NCBI GenBank assembly: GCA_017513445.1
Contig: JAFXFS010000004.1
Coordinates: forward strand, 1 to 64,000
Source of the DNA: Bacteroidales bacterium
GTDB taxonomy: Bacteria > Bacteroidota > Bacteroidia > Bacteroidales > UBA932
Length of the DNA: 64,000 bases
Direction: 5' to 3'
Shown: piece by piece, positions 55,965 through 64,000 of the stretch
Layout of the letters: each line of letters begins with the position of its first letter
Numbering within the stretch: the stretch's first letter is position 1
Notes under the pieces: generated by a model
The model's database searches: none
What the model was told of the DNA's origin: nothing
What the model saw: the letters and a program-made list of their open reading frames with translations, nothing else
Translations under genes and position numbers: made by a program

Positions 55965-58147
55965 TATCTGCAAAATAAAAGTTCTCTATATTTTGGCAAC
56001 GGCCATAAATCATCATCAATAATCATCTCAAGTTTATCTGCCATTACACGAATAGACTCCATATATGGAAGAACTGTGTCCGCATAAACTTTCGATCTCT
56101 CTGTAAAGTCCTCAATTTTATTGGCGATTTTACGTGCCTCTTTGAGGTCGTGAACACCCTTGCGAATACCGTTGATATAACTAGATATCTTCTTGATATT
56201 GTGGATGTTATACTCTGTTAATTCGTTATAATCATCTGTGTTGAGTATCTCTTTCAATCCCTTGACATTCTCAATAAGAATATTCTGATACTTAATTGCT
56301 GTTGGGATAATATGATTAACGCTCAAATCACTAAGGACTCTCGCTTCAATCTGCAACTTTTTAGTGAAAGTTTCATCAAGCACCTCTCTTCTTGCCTTTA
56401 GCTCTCTTAAACTCATCACTCCAAGCTCCTCGAACATAGATACACTCTTAGGGTCCAGGTATGCAGTGTAAGATTCCGGAATATTATTGATTCCCTTTAA
56501 TCCTCTTCTAGCTGCCTCATCAAGCCACTCCTGACTATATCCATTACCCTCAAATCTGATATCCTTCGATTCAATGATGAACTCGCGAATTACCTTTAGA
56601 ATGGCACTATTTTTCTCTATACCTTCAGCAATATATTTATTGACTCTATCGCCGAAGATGTTGAGTTGCTGAGCTACAATACTATTAAGGATAAACATCG
56701 ACGATGCCACATTTACAGAGGAACCAACAGCTCTGAACTCAAATCTATTACCGGTAAAGGCAAATGGAGAGGTTCTGTTTCTGTCTGTGTTATCTGGACG
56801 AATTTCAGGAATTTTGCCTACAATGTCCAACTTTGTATCTGATGAATCAGCAAAGTCAGAAGATCCAATCTGTTCAATATCATTTAGGACTTTGTCTAAT
56901 GTGCTGCCAATAAATATTGACATAACTGCCGGTGGTGCCTCATTTCCTCCAAGTCGGTAGTAGTTATTAAGGGAAGCAGTGCTGGCCATAAGCAGGTAAT
57001 GGTGCTCATATACTGCCTTCAGAACAGAGACAAAGAAGCTGAGGAACTGAAGGTTTGTTCCAGGCGTTTTGCCAGGAGAGAGCAGATTTTTACCCTTGTT
57101 TGTGACAATAGACCAGTTGCAATGTTTTCCTGAACCATTTACTCCCATAAATGGTTTTTCGTGGAAAATAACCTTAAGACTATGTCTGCGGGCTACCTTC
57201 TTCATAAGAATCATCAAGAGTTGATTGTGGTCAACAGCAAGATTGGCTTCGCAGAAGAGGGGAGCACACTCAAATTGATTGGGAGCTACCTCGTTATGAC
57301 GTGTTTTTAGTAAAATTCCAAGTTTATATGCTTCGGTTTCAAAATCCTTCATAAAGGCAGTAACCCTTGAAGGAATTGCTCCGAAATAGTGGTCTTCCAA
57401 TTGCTGATCTTTGGCTGCAGTGTGGCCAATAAGTGTTCTGTTGCAGATTTGCAAATCAGGTCTTGCCCTTGAAAGTGATTGATCTACAATAAAATACTCT
57501 TGTTCAATACCCAAATTCACTCCAACTCTGCAAACATCTTCATCAAACAATTTTGCAATCTTAGTGGCAGCTTTGTCAAGAGCAGCCAGAGATTTCAGGT
57601 GAGGAACCTTCATATCAAGTGCCTCTCCGGTATATGAAACGAAAACTGTAGGGATACATAGTGTCTGATCCAATATGAATGCAGGAGAAGATGGATCCCA
57701 GGCCGAGTATCCTCTTGCCTCAAATGTGCTACGCATACCTCCACTTGGGAAACTTGAGGCATCCGGTTCTTGTTGAACAAGCGCATCACCTTTAAATTCC
57801 TCAAAAGGAATTCCATTTTTATCTATTGAAATAAAGGCCTCGTGTTTTTCAGCTGTAGAATCTGTAAGTGGCTGAAATAGGTGGGTGTAGTGCGTTGCAC
57901 CCATATCCATAGCCCAATTTTTCATACCCTGTGCAACATCATTTGCCAAGGTCCTATCTATCTTCTCTCCCTCTTTAATAGCACTTTGTAGAGATTCAAA
58001 GGTCTCTTTTGAGAGATATTTTGACATCTTCTCATAATTAAAGACATTTACAGCGAAATATTCTGATGCTGCTCTATTCTCTACACTAAATCTTTGAGCA
58101 GTGTGTCTTGAAAACTCTTCAAGTGCGCTTGAACGAAAATTATTCAT
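55964..58147 (-). CDS. glnN: Type III glutamine synthetase
   Basis: 727 residues from the ATG at 58147; an upstream TTG at 58168 falls inside the predicted -7 element. Cytosolic dodecameric enzyme making glutamine from glutamate, ammonia and ATP. GSIII features: the N-terminal GSIII-N domain (about 60-220, with GGMRSTFEARGYSAWDP), catalytic KPFMGVNGSGKHCNWS near 335, GNRFEFRAVGSS near 465, and a C-terminal helical extension of about 170 residues found only in this type. First gene of a nine-gene minus-strand run. Confidence 0.97.
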   Translation of the reverse strand: MNNFRSSALEEFSRHTAQRFSVENRAASEYFAVNVFNYEKMSKYLSKETFESLQSAIKEGEKIDRTLANDVAQGMKNWAMDMGATHYTHLFQPLTDSTAEKHEAFISIDKNGIPFEEFKGDALVQQEPDASSFPSGGMRSTFEARGYSAWDPSSPAFILDQTLCIPTVFVSYTGEALDMKVPHLKSLAALDKAATKIAKLFDEDVCRVGVNLGIEQEYFIVDQSLSRARPDLQICNRTLIGHTAAKDQQLEDHYFGAIPSRVTAFMKDFETEAYKLGILLKTRHNEVAPNQFECAPLFCEANLAVDHNQLLMILMKKVARRHSLKVIFHEKPFMGVNGSGKHCNWSIVTNKGKNLLSPGKTPGTNLQFLSFFVSVLKAVYEHHYLLMASTASLNNYYRLGGNEAPPAVMSIFIGSTLDKVLNDIEQIGSSDFADSSDTKLDIVGKIPEIRPDNTDRNRTSPFAFTGNRFEFRAVGSSVNVASSMFILNSIVAQQLNIFGDRVNKYIAEGIEKNSAILKVIREFIIESKDIRFEGNGYSQEWLDEAARRGLKGINNIPESYTAYLDPKSVSMFEELGVMSLRELKARREVLDETFTKKLQIEARVLSDLSVNHIIPTAIKYQNILIENVKGLKEILNTDDYNELTEYNIHNIKKISSYINGIRKGVHDLKEARKIANKIEDFTERSKVYADTVLPYMESIRVMADKLEMIIDDDLWPLPKYRELLFCR

Positions 58148-58165
58148 ATTAATAATACCATAGTT

Positions 58166-58173
58166 CAAATATC
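58166..58173 (-). promoter_or_regulatory. Possible -7 element of the glnN operon
   Basis: Minus-strand GATATTTG, one mismatch to TAnnTTTG, 18 bases before the ATG at 58147. Confidence 0.4.
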
Positions 58174-58233
58174 TGCAAATTTAAGTATAATCCACTTTTT
58201 TCTACTATTTTTTTTAATTTTATCAATTAATAA

Positions 58234-58241
58234 TAACTTTG
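58234..58241 (+). promoter_or_regulatory. -7 element of the aminotransferase gene
   Basis: TAACTTTG, 33 bases before the ATG; divergent from the glnN element. Confidence 0.45.
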
Positions 58242-58274
58242 GGGAAAATTTAAAATTTACTAATCAATCAAAAT

Positions 58275-59471
58275 ATGTTATCAATTTCTGAAAAGGCTCT
58301 AAAAATGCCCGCTTCACCAATTAGAAAATTGGTGCCATTTGCTGATGCTGCCAAAAAACGTGGCACAAAAGTTTACCACTTAAATATTGGACAGCCAGAC
58401 ATTGAGTCTCCAAAAGAGGCTTTGGATGCAATTAAAAACAACACCTTGAAACTAGTGGAATATCCTCACTCTGCAGGTATCCTATCATTCAGACAAGGTT
58501 TGGCAAAGTATTACCAAAATATTGGTATCGATGTAACTGAAAATGAAATCAATATCACAAATGGTGGTAGTGAAGCTCTTCAAATTGCAATTGCAGTGAC
58601 TTGTAATCCAGATGAAGAGATTTTGGTAATGGAGCCGTTCTACACAAATTACAACACATTTGCTTTACAAAATGATGTAATTTTGAAACCTATCTCAACA
58701 GATATTAAAAATGGTTTTGCACTTCCTCCAATGGAAGAATTAGAGAAACATATTACCCCTAAAACTAAAGGTATTCTTATTTGTAACCCTGGTAACCCAA
58801 CAGGTTGTCTATACAGCAAAGAGTCAATCCAAAAATTGGGTGAAATTGCAAAGAAATATCAATTGTATATCTACTCTGATGAGGTTTACAGAGAGTTCTG
58901 CTATACAGATGAACCACACTACTCTTGTATGCATATTAAAGGTATTGAAGATAATGTTATTCTAATTGATTCAGTATCAAAGAGATATAGTCTTTGTGGT
59001 GTTCGTGTAGGTGCAATTGTCTCAAAGAATAAAGATGTTATGGCATCTGTATTGCGTTTTGCTCAGGCTCGTCTTTGTTCACCTGCTCTTGGTCAAATCG
59101 CTTCAGAGGGTGCATTGGATGCTCCTCAATCATACTTTGATGCAGTTAAAGCTGAGTATATCAAACGTAGAGATATCGTTGTAGATGCATTAAATTCAAT
59201 GGAAGGTGTCTTCTGTCCTCGTCCAATGGGTGCTTTCTATGCAGTTGCTTCTCTTCCAATCGATGATAGCGAGAAATTTGCACAATGGCTTCTTGAAGAG
59301 TTCCAATATGAGGGACAAACAGTAATGGTAGCTCCATTAGGAGGTTTCTATGCTACTCCAGGTTGTGGTAAAAACGAAGTTCGTCTTGCATATGTTCTTA
59401 AAGAGGAGGATCTTCGTGCTGCTATGAAGTGTCTTGAAGTTGCTTTGAAAGAGTATCCTGGCAGAGTATAA
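58275..59471 (+). CDS. Class I/II pyridoxal-phosphate aminotransferase
   Basis: 398 residues, family of aspartate and aromatic aminotransferases (subgroup I-gamma-like). YHLNIGQPDIESP near residue 35, GGSEALQIA near 98 (cofactor loop), CNPGNPTG near 172, YSDEVYREF near 202 (PLP Asp and Tyr), and DSVSKRYSLCGVRVG near 235 with the Schiff-base Lys. The C-terminal substrate-carboxylate Arg is in NEVRLAYVL. Adjacent divergent glnN suggests a nitrogen-assimilation link, but the amino acid used is not known. Confidence 0.9.
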   Translation: MLSISEKALKMPASPIRKLVPFADAAKKRGTKVYHLNIGQPDIESPKEALDAIKNNTLKLVEYPHSAGILSFRQGLAKYYQNIGIDVTENEINITNGGSEALQIAIAVTCNPDEEILVMEPFYTNYNTFALQNDVILKPISTDIKNGFALPPMEELEKHITPKTKGILICNPGNPTGCLYSKESIQKLGEIAKKYQLYIYSDEVYREFCYTDEPHYSCMHIKGIEDNVILIDSVSKRYSLCGVRVGAIVSKNKDVMASVLRFAQARLCSPALGQIASEGALDAPQSYFDAVKAEYIKRRDIVVDALNSMEGVFCPRPMGAFYAVASLPIDDSEKFAQWLLEEFQYEGQTVMVAPLGGFYATPGCGKNEVRLAYVLKEEDLRAAMKCLEVALKEYPGRV

Positions 59472-59493
59472 TTCTGCGATAGATATAAAAAAT

Positions 59494-59527
59494 GGGGACG
59501 ATGAAAAAAATCGCCCCCTTATTTTTT
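59494..59527 (+). terminator. Terminator after the aminotransferase gene
   Basis: GGGGACGAT and ATCGCCCC form a stem with one mismatch and an A-rich loop, followed by a T-rich run; A/T flanks on both sides may let it serve the convergent DUF3276 gene too. Confidence 0.85.
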
Positions 59528-59553
59528 AATCTTATTGAACTTATTGATGATTA

Positions 59554-59934
59554 TTATAATTCATCAAAATCTACATCTGAGAATGATTTATCAAATCCTT
59601 CATCATATTTTTTCTCGATTTTAATACTTTCCGAACGGGTTGGAGTTTCAGAAAAAGGACAGCGTTCTCGGATAAATCTTATCACCTCTTCAAGACCATC
59701 AGTAAATTTATCAAAATCCTCCTTGTACAAAAAGATTTTGTGCTTGTCGTAGGCATAACTGCCATCTCTCTCAACTCTGCGTTTACTTTCGGTTATAGTA
59801 AGATAATAATCATTGCCTTTTGTGGCCTTTACATCAAAGAAATATGTTCTCTTACCAGCTCTGATTGGTTTTGAAAAAACATCATCACCACCCTTTTCGT
59901 GAGCACTATTGTTATCGTAATCTTCGAAATACAT
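59554..59934 (-). CDS. DUF3276 PUR-domain nucleic-acid-binding protein
   Basis: 126 residues. A single PUR repeat-like domain at about 18-95 with FSKPIRAGKRTYFFDVKATKG and DYYLTITESKRR. The family binds single-stranded DNA or RNA and is related to eukaryotic Pur-alpha; the bacterial function is unknown. An acidic tail follows. Single gene with its own -7 element. Confidence 0.88.
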   Translation of the reverse strand: MYFEDYDNNSAHEKGGDDVFSKPIRAGKRTYFFDVKATKGNDYYLTITESKRRVERDGSYAYDKHKIFLYKEDFDKFTDGLEEVIRFIRERCPFSETPTRSESIKIEKKYDEGFDKSFSDVDFDEL

Positions 59935-59960
59935 ATTGATAAATTTTAAATTTTTCTATA

Positions 59961-59968
59961 CAAAGATA
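59961..59968 (-). promoter_or_regulatory. -7 element of the DUF3276 gene
   Basis: Minus-strand TATCTTTG, 26 bases before the ATG at 59934. Confidence 0.5.
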
Positions 59969-59989
59969 TAATTTTTTTCTCTTAAAGTT

Positions 59990-59997
59990 TATATTTG
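59990..59997 (+). promoter_or_regulatory. -7 element of the nusB-yajC-ybbR-coaE operon
   Basis: TATATTTG, 24 bases before the nusB ATG, divergent from the DUF3276 element. Confidence 0.55.
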
Positions 59998-60021
59998 CAA
60001 AATATTTAATGAACAAATATA

Positions 60022-60963
60022 ATGTTAAATAGAAGAATTATTAGAATTAAAGTCTTTAAAGTTCTTTTTTCTGCAGTTAATTCAGGGGTTGAATCCCTTT
60101 CATCTTCGCAGAAAGAGCTGCTTCTTTCTTGTGAAAGGAGTAAAGATCTATACTATTTCCTATTAAATAGTACACTATCTCTTAGAGATTTTGCATTAAA
60201 CAAAATTGAGATCGCAAAAAAGAAACACAATCCAACTGCAGAGGATCTTAATCCAAATCTGAAATTTGTAAACAACAGATTCTTTGAGACTCTCAGAAAC
60301 AACAAAGAGTTTATCTCTTATTGTGAAAAGCGTGGTCTTCTTTGGGGAGAGTATGATGTCTTTATCAAAAAACTCTACACTTCAATCATCTCTAAAGATT
60401 ATTATAAAAACTATATGGCATCTACTGAGGATTCAAAATCAGAAGATTATAAGTTTGTAATGAATATATTCCTTGAAGAGTTTGAAGATAATGAGATGCT
60501 TGAAAATATTCTTGAAGATATTTCAGTGTATTGGTGTGATGATGTTGAGTATGTGCTAAATGTGATATTGAAAAATATTGAAGCTGGTATTAAATCAGAT
60601 ACTCTTGCATTTCCGGATGTCTTCCTTAAGGATGATGACAGAGAGTTTGCTGTCAGATTACTCGATAAAACGCTTATAAATTACGCCAAGTATAGTAACG
60701 AAATTTCCGAAAGTGTATCCAATTGGGATAGTGATCGTATAGTATCAACAGATTTGGCACTGATTGTGTTAGGCCTTTCGGAAGCTATTCATTTCCCTGA
60801 GATTCCAATTAAAGTTACAATAAATGAGTATGTTGAGATTTCTAAGTTTTATAGTACTCAAAATAGTCGTATCTTTGTAAATGGTCTTCTCGACAGACTC
60901 ATTCAGGCAAAAGTTGCTTCAAATGAGGTTGTTAAAACTGGAAGAGGACTGCTAACTAATTGA
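60022..60963 (+). CDS. nusB: Transcription antitermination protein NusB, long form
   Basis: 313 residues against about 140 in E. coli. The C-terminal third (about 175-310) is the NusB helical fold, with SNWDSDRIVSTDLALIVLGLSE and IPIKVTINEYVEISKFYST. The N-terminal 170 residues form a Bacteroidota-specific helical extension, beginning LNRRIIRIKVFKVLF, itself similar to the first NusB helix. NusB works with NusE at boxA RNA to support rRNA transcription. Next is yajC. Confidence 0.93.
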   Translation: MLNRRIIRIKVFKVLFSAVNSGVESLSSSQKELLLSCERSKDLYYFLLNSTLSLRDFALNKIEIAKKKHNPTAEDLNPNLKFVNNRFFETLRNNKEFISYCEKRGLLWGEYDVFIKKLYTSIISKDYYKNYMASTEDSKSEDYKFVMNIFLEEFEDNEMLENILEDISVYWCDDVEYVLNVILKNIEAGIKSDTLAFPDVFLKDDDREFAVRLLDKTLINYAKYSNEISESVSNWDSDRIVSTDLALIVLGLSEAIHFPEIPIKVTINEYVEISKFYSTQNSRIFVNGLLDRLIQAKVASNEVVKTGRGLLTN

Positions 60964-60992
60964 TATATAGTAAATTATTAATTTTTATAACT

Positions 60993-61313
60993 ATGAATTT
61001 TTTAACACTATTACAAGCACAAACTGCTTCAACTGCACAATCTGGTGGTTCTTCTTGGAGCTTCCTTTTGATGATGGTACTAATTTTTGTCATTATGTGG
61101 CTATTTATGATCCGTCCTCAACAAAAGAAACAAAAAGAGTTGAACAAATGGAGAGATTCTCTTAAGAAGGGTGACAAAGTTGTTACTATTGGTGGTATCT
61201 ACGGTACAGTTGATGAGGTTAAAGATAATACTGCTTTAGTTATCGTTGACCAAAATGTAAAAATCAGAGTAGAAAAATCTGCTTTGCAAAAAGATTTTAC
61301 TGCTCAACAATAG
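60993..61313 (+). CDS. yajC: Preprotein translocase subunit YajC
   Basis: 106 residues from the ATG at 60993 (a frame open from 60960 would overlap nusB). One membrane helix at about 24-45 (FLLMMVLIFVIMWLFMIRPQ) ends in the conserved MIRPQQKKQKE, followed by a small cytosolic domain with LKKGDKVVTIGGIYGTVD. It assists the SecDF-containing translocase. It is one base before ybbR. Confidence 0.95.
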   Translation: MNFLTLLQAQTASTAQSGGSSWSFLLMMVLIFVIMWLFMIRPQQKKQKELNKWRDSLKKGDKVVTIGGIYGTVDEVKDNTALVIVDQNVKIRVEKSALQKDFTAQQ

Positions 61314-61314
61314 T

Positions 61315-62271
61315 ATGAGTGAGGAGAAACTCAATAAGAAATTTTTGACCAAGGGGAGAGTATCATTCGTGTTATCTCTCCTTTTGGCTCTTTCTGTATG
61401 GTTTCTTCACAATATGTCTCAAAGTTATAGTGCCAATCTGAATTATAATGTCAGAATCAATACAACTATTCAGGGGCACGACATCTCTGCTTTGTCAGAG
61501 AATAAAATTGTTGCAAAGTCTTATGCAACAGGTTTTTATATTTTAAAGCAGCGCAGAAAGTCTGAAAACGGTGAGTTGCTTATAAATCTCAACTCAAAAT
61601 ATCTCCATAAAAAGGAGCAGGGAGTCTATGCTCTGGCAACCTCAGACCTTGAGTATGTAATATCTCAGTCAGATATGGATGATTATGGCATAAGGGATAT
61701 TTTATCTGATACATTAATCTTTAATATCAATATCCCTTCTCATAAACGTGTGCCTATCATACTCAACTCCACACTTACATTCAAAAGCCAGTATATGCTT
61801 AGTAGTGAGATATCTACAAATCCTGACTCAATTATAGTTTATGGTGATGATAGATATCTTCAGGAGATTAACTCAGTCTCAACACGCCATTTCAAACACA
61901 ATTCTCTCTCAGAGGGAGTAGTGGGTAGTGTAAAACTTGTAGAGATTCCGAATGTGAGATTTTCGCAAGATGAGATATATTATGATATAGAGGTGGAGCG
62001 ATATGTTGAAAGAAGCAGAGAGATTACCATAGATGTAATTAATCTTCCTGCAGGAAAGGAACTTCACGTTCTCCCATCAATCGCATCACTTACCTATAGA
62101 ATTCCATTTGATAGGAAAATAAGTGACAATGATTTACAACTCTTTGTAGATTACCAGGACTTTATTCTATCCTCAAATAAACAGGTTCTGGTACAATTGA
62201 GAGACCTATCATCTGCAATAATTAGTTTCGACATCTACCCTAAGGTTGTAGAGTGCATTTTAATTGATTAA
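61315..62271 (+). CDS. YbbR-like protein
   Basis: 318 residues. One membrane helix at about 18-35 (SFVLSLLLALSVWFLH), then extracytoplasmic domains with short YbbR-type beta repeats: SSEISTNPDSIIVYGDD near 162 and IDVINLPAGKELHVLP near 240. In Firmicutes YbbR (CdaR) regulates a c-di-AMP cyclase; whether this one does is not known, and the nusB-yajC-ybbR-coaE order is typical of this phylum. Nine bases before coaE. Confidence 0.82.
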   Translation: MSEEKLNKKFLTKGRVSFVLSLLLALSVWFLHNMSQSYSANLNYNVRINTTIQGHDISALSENKIVAKSYATGFYILKQRRKSENGELLINLNSKYLHKKEQGVYALATSDLEYVISQSDMDDYGIRDILSDTLIFNINIPSHKRVPIILNSTLTFKSQYMLSSEISTNPDSIIVYGDDRYLQEINSVSTRHFKHNSLSEGVVGSVKLVEIPNVRFSQDEIYYDIEVERYVERSREITIDVINLPAGKELHVLPSIASLTYRIPFDRKISDNDLQLFVDYQDFILSSNKQVLVQLRDLSSAIISFDIYPKVVECILID

Positions 62272-62280
62272 TTCCCTACT

Positions 62281-62871
62281 ATGAAAGTTTTAGCAGTAAC
62301 AGGCTCCATAGGGAGTGGAAAGTCTTATATCGTCAAGATTTTCAATGAGTTAGGGATTCCCTCCTATGATTCAGATAGTCGCACTAAACTTCTTTACGAT
62401 AAGGATAGGGAGTTAATGGACTCTTTAATATCTCTTTTAGGGGATGATATAGTAGAGAATGGTATTTTGAGAAGGGATATATTTGCACAGAGGATTTTTT
62501 CTGATAAGAGTCTTCTGAGCAGAGTAGAATCTCTTGTACACCCTGCGGTATTGCGTGACTTTAGCTCTTGGTGTAGCGGCCAGGAGGGTAAAGCTCCATT
62601 TGTAATCATAGAGTCTGCTATTATTTTAAGACTTCCAATTTTTAATGAGATAATTAGCGCCTCACTTTTGGTTTCAGCTCCACTTGAATTGAAAATCGAT
62701 AGAGTTATCCAACGGGATAATATAACAAGGGAGGAGGTTTTAGCTCGTTTAAGTAATCAGTGTGATGATTCAGATAGTGCAGAAAAGGTAGATTTTACTA
62801 TTTTTGCGAACGAAAAGAGGCCACTTTTGCCTCAAATTTTAGATATTTATAATAAAGTTATAGAATTATAA
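62281..62871 (+). CDS. coaE: Dephospho-CoA kinase
   Basis: 196 residues, full length. It phosphorylates the ribose 3'-OH of dephospho-CoA in the last step of CoA synthesis. P-loop GSIGSGKS near 8-15, [10 protein letters not shown] near 30, the lid/CoA region VHPAVLRDF near 94, and the AMP-like [17 protein letters not shown] near 140. It overlaps the DnaJ-like gene by one base. Confidence 0.95.
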   Translation: MKVLAVTGSIGSGKSYIVKIFNELGIPSYDSDSRTKLLYDKDRELMDSLISLLGDDIVENGILRRDIFAQRIFSDKSLLSRVESLVHPAVLRDFSSWCSGQEGKAPFVIIESAIILRLPIFNEIISASLLVSAPLELKIDRVIQRDNITREEVLARLSNQCDDSDSAEKVDFTIFANEKRPLLPQILDIYNKVIEL

Positions 62872-63593
62872 TGGGAATAGGTAGTTGGATAGCCGGAATT
62901 TTAGGATGGGCAATGTTCGGTCCAATTGGAGCATTAATTGGATTTGCTCTCGGCTCACTTATCTCTTCAACCAGAAGTATAGAGGATAGTAACGACAACC
63001 GTTCAAGGAGCTCTCGAAACAGTTTCCTTGTCAGTTTGCTCGTGCTATCAACAGCAGTTATCAAGGCCGATGGTAAATTCCTTAAGTCAGAACTTGAATA
63101 TGTAAAGAGTTTTATTCTGAGAAATTTTGGCCAACAAGCTGTAAATGAGTCACTTAAAATCATTCAAGAACTATATAAAAAGGATATAAATGTATATGAG
63201 GTAGGGGCACAAATCAGTGCAAATATGAACTACTCTCAAAGACTTCAACTCTTCCACTATCTTGTTGAATTGGCTCGTGCAGATGGTCACGTTTGTCAGG
63301 CAGAATTGGATGTTTTGAGAAGCATTGCATCTGCTCTTAGAATCAACAACGCTGACTTTACCTCTATTACATCAATGTTCTCTTCAGATATAGAATCGGC
63401 ATATAAGATTCTAGAGATTGATAAGAGTGCTACCGATCAAGAGGTTAAGAGTGCTTACAAGCGTATGGCAATGAAGCACCATCCCGACAAAGTTGCAACT
63501 TTAGGCCCAGATGTGCAGAAGGCAGCTGAAGAGAAATTTAAGAAAATTCAAAAAGCCTACGAGGATATTAAAAAAGAGAGAAATATTAGTTAA
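62871..63593 (+). CDS. TerB/DjlA-like protein with C-terminal J domain
   Basis: 240 residues. Hydrophobic Gly-rich N-terminus (about 3-28, [20 protein letters not shown]), probably a membrane anchor. A TerB-like helical domain at about 50-155 has [19 protein letters not shown] and [15 protein letters not shown], both with the DG loop of the family. The J domain at about 173-240 carries the HPD motif in AMKHHPDKV. DjlA-type co-chaperones stimulate DnaK. It overlaps coaE by one base. Confidence 0.88.
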   Translation: MGIGSWIAGILGWAMFGPIGALIGFALGSLISSTRSIEDSNDNRSRSSRNSFLVSLLVLSTAVIKADGKFLKSELEYVKSFILRNFGQQAVNESLKIIQELYKKDINVYEVGAQISANMNYSQRLQLFHYLVELARADGHVCQAELDVLRSIASALRINNADFTSITSMFSSDIESAYKILEIDKSATDQEVKSAYKRMAMKHHPDKVATLGPDVQKAAEEKFKKIQKAYEDIKKERNIS

Positions 63594-63614
63594 TTTATTA
63601 AACATCAGATTATT

Positions 63615-64000
63615 ATGAAAACAGATTTGAAAAAAATATTATCAATTTCAGGTGAGAAAGGACTATTTGTACATTTGGCTCAAGGAAAATCTGGAATTAT
63701 TGTAGAATCATTGGAAACAAAAGCTAGAAAATCTTTTGGAATCAGCTCTAAAATCACATCTTTGGCTGATATTTCAATCTATACTGACGAAGAGGATGTA
63801 GCTCTTCAACAAGTTTTTGAGAAGATGGCAGCTCAACTTAATGGAGAAGCTGCTCCAAATCAAAAATCAGATCCAAAGGTTCTTAAAGCATTCTTTGATA
63901 AGGCGCTTCCAACATACGATAGAGATAGATTCTATACATCTCATATGAAAAAGGTTGTAGAGTGGTACAATATCCTTAGAGAGTATGCATCTTTGGATTT
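63615..64000 (+). CDS. DUF5606 family protein, 5' part only
   Basis: The ATG at 63615 opens a frame still open at the window edge (128 codons). The start MKTDLKKILSISGEKGLF and the later ARKSFGISSKITSLADISIYT resemble DUF5606, a small Bacteroidota family found next to coaE-like genes. Function unknown. It lies 21 bases after the DnaJ-like gene in the same direction. Confidence 0.72.
   Translation, partial: MKTDLKKILSISGEKGLFVHLAQGKSGIIVESLETKARKSFGISSKITSLADISIYTDEEDVALQQVFEKMAAQLNGEAAPNQKSDPKVLKAFFDKALPTYDRDRFYTSHMKKVVEWYNILREYASLD

Overview
The window looks like chromosomal DNA from a low-GC member of the Bacteroidota, most likely order Bacteroidales. Several things point there. Promoters carry the Bacteroidota type -7 element TAnnTTTG, in the best cases with TTTG or TTG 19-20 bases upstream. 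Genes almost never have a Shine-Dalgarno sequence. Lineage-typical families are present: Rho with a long charged insertion, a DUF4295 gene after L28-L33, a DUF3276 PUR protein, DUF4199, DUF4296, DUF3810, a type III glutamine synthetase and a GH97 glycosidase. No genus can be named from the sequence alone. The content is mainly housekeeping.

Layout. 1-132: right end of an IS3-family insertion sequence. 174-6537 (minus): CBS-domain membrane protein, rho, ridA, lptD. 6607-11525 (plus): cell-wall amidase, dnaA, a dipeptidase and rpe, meeting birA (minus) with interlocked stop codons. 12352-16199 (plus): rsfS, ftsH, cdsA and a phosphatidylserine decarboxylase, i.e. ribosome silencing, membrane proteolysis and phospholipid synthesis. 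16205-19508 (minus): a His-rich 10TM metal exporter, meaB and a DUF1573 protein. 19594-29456 (plus): M16 peptidase, a small 2[4Fe-4S] ferredoxin, aldehyde dehydrogenase, secA, lpdA, bactofilin. 29574-31868 (minus): unknown lipoprotein, DUF4199 protein, glycosyltransferase. 31993-35217 (plus): thrS-infC-rpmI-rplT, with two apparent translational control signals. 35308-40988 (plus): lepB, L28-L33-DUF4295, ftsY, pheT, followed by a 250-base block of palindromic repeats. 41293-43574 (minus): purD and a membrane protein. 43659-47600 (plus): DUF4296 lipoprotein, amidohydrolase, radical SAM protein, dtd, deoC, then tRNA-Cys. 47919-58147 (minus): nine tightly packed genes from glnN to a GNAT acetyltransferase. 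58275-64000 (plus except the DUF3276 gene): aminotransferase, nusB-yajC-ybbR-coaE, a TerB/DnaJ protein and a truncated DUF5606 gene.

I see no defence island, prophage, CRISPR array or biosynthetic cluster. The observations most worth following are: infC appears to start at an ATA codon behind a perfect AGGAGG in a genome that otherwise lacks such sites; a two-stem RNA element lies between rpmI and rplT; a lipoprotein has glutamate-racemase motifs but Ser in place of the second catalytic Cys; a parS-like palindrome lacking its two central bases lies just upstream of dnaA; and two repeat blocks share the core GTCATTCCCG.
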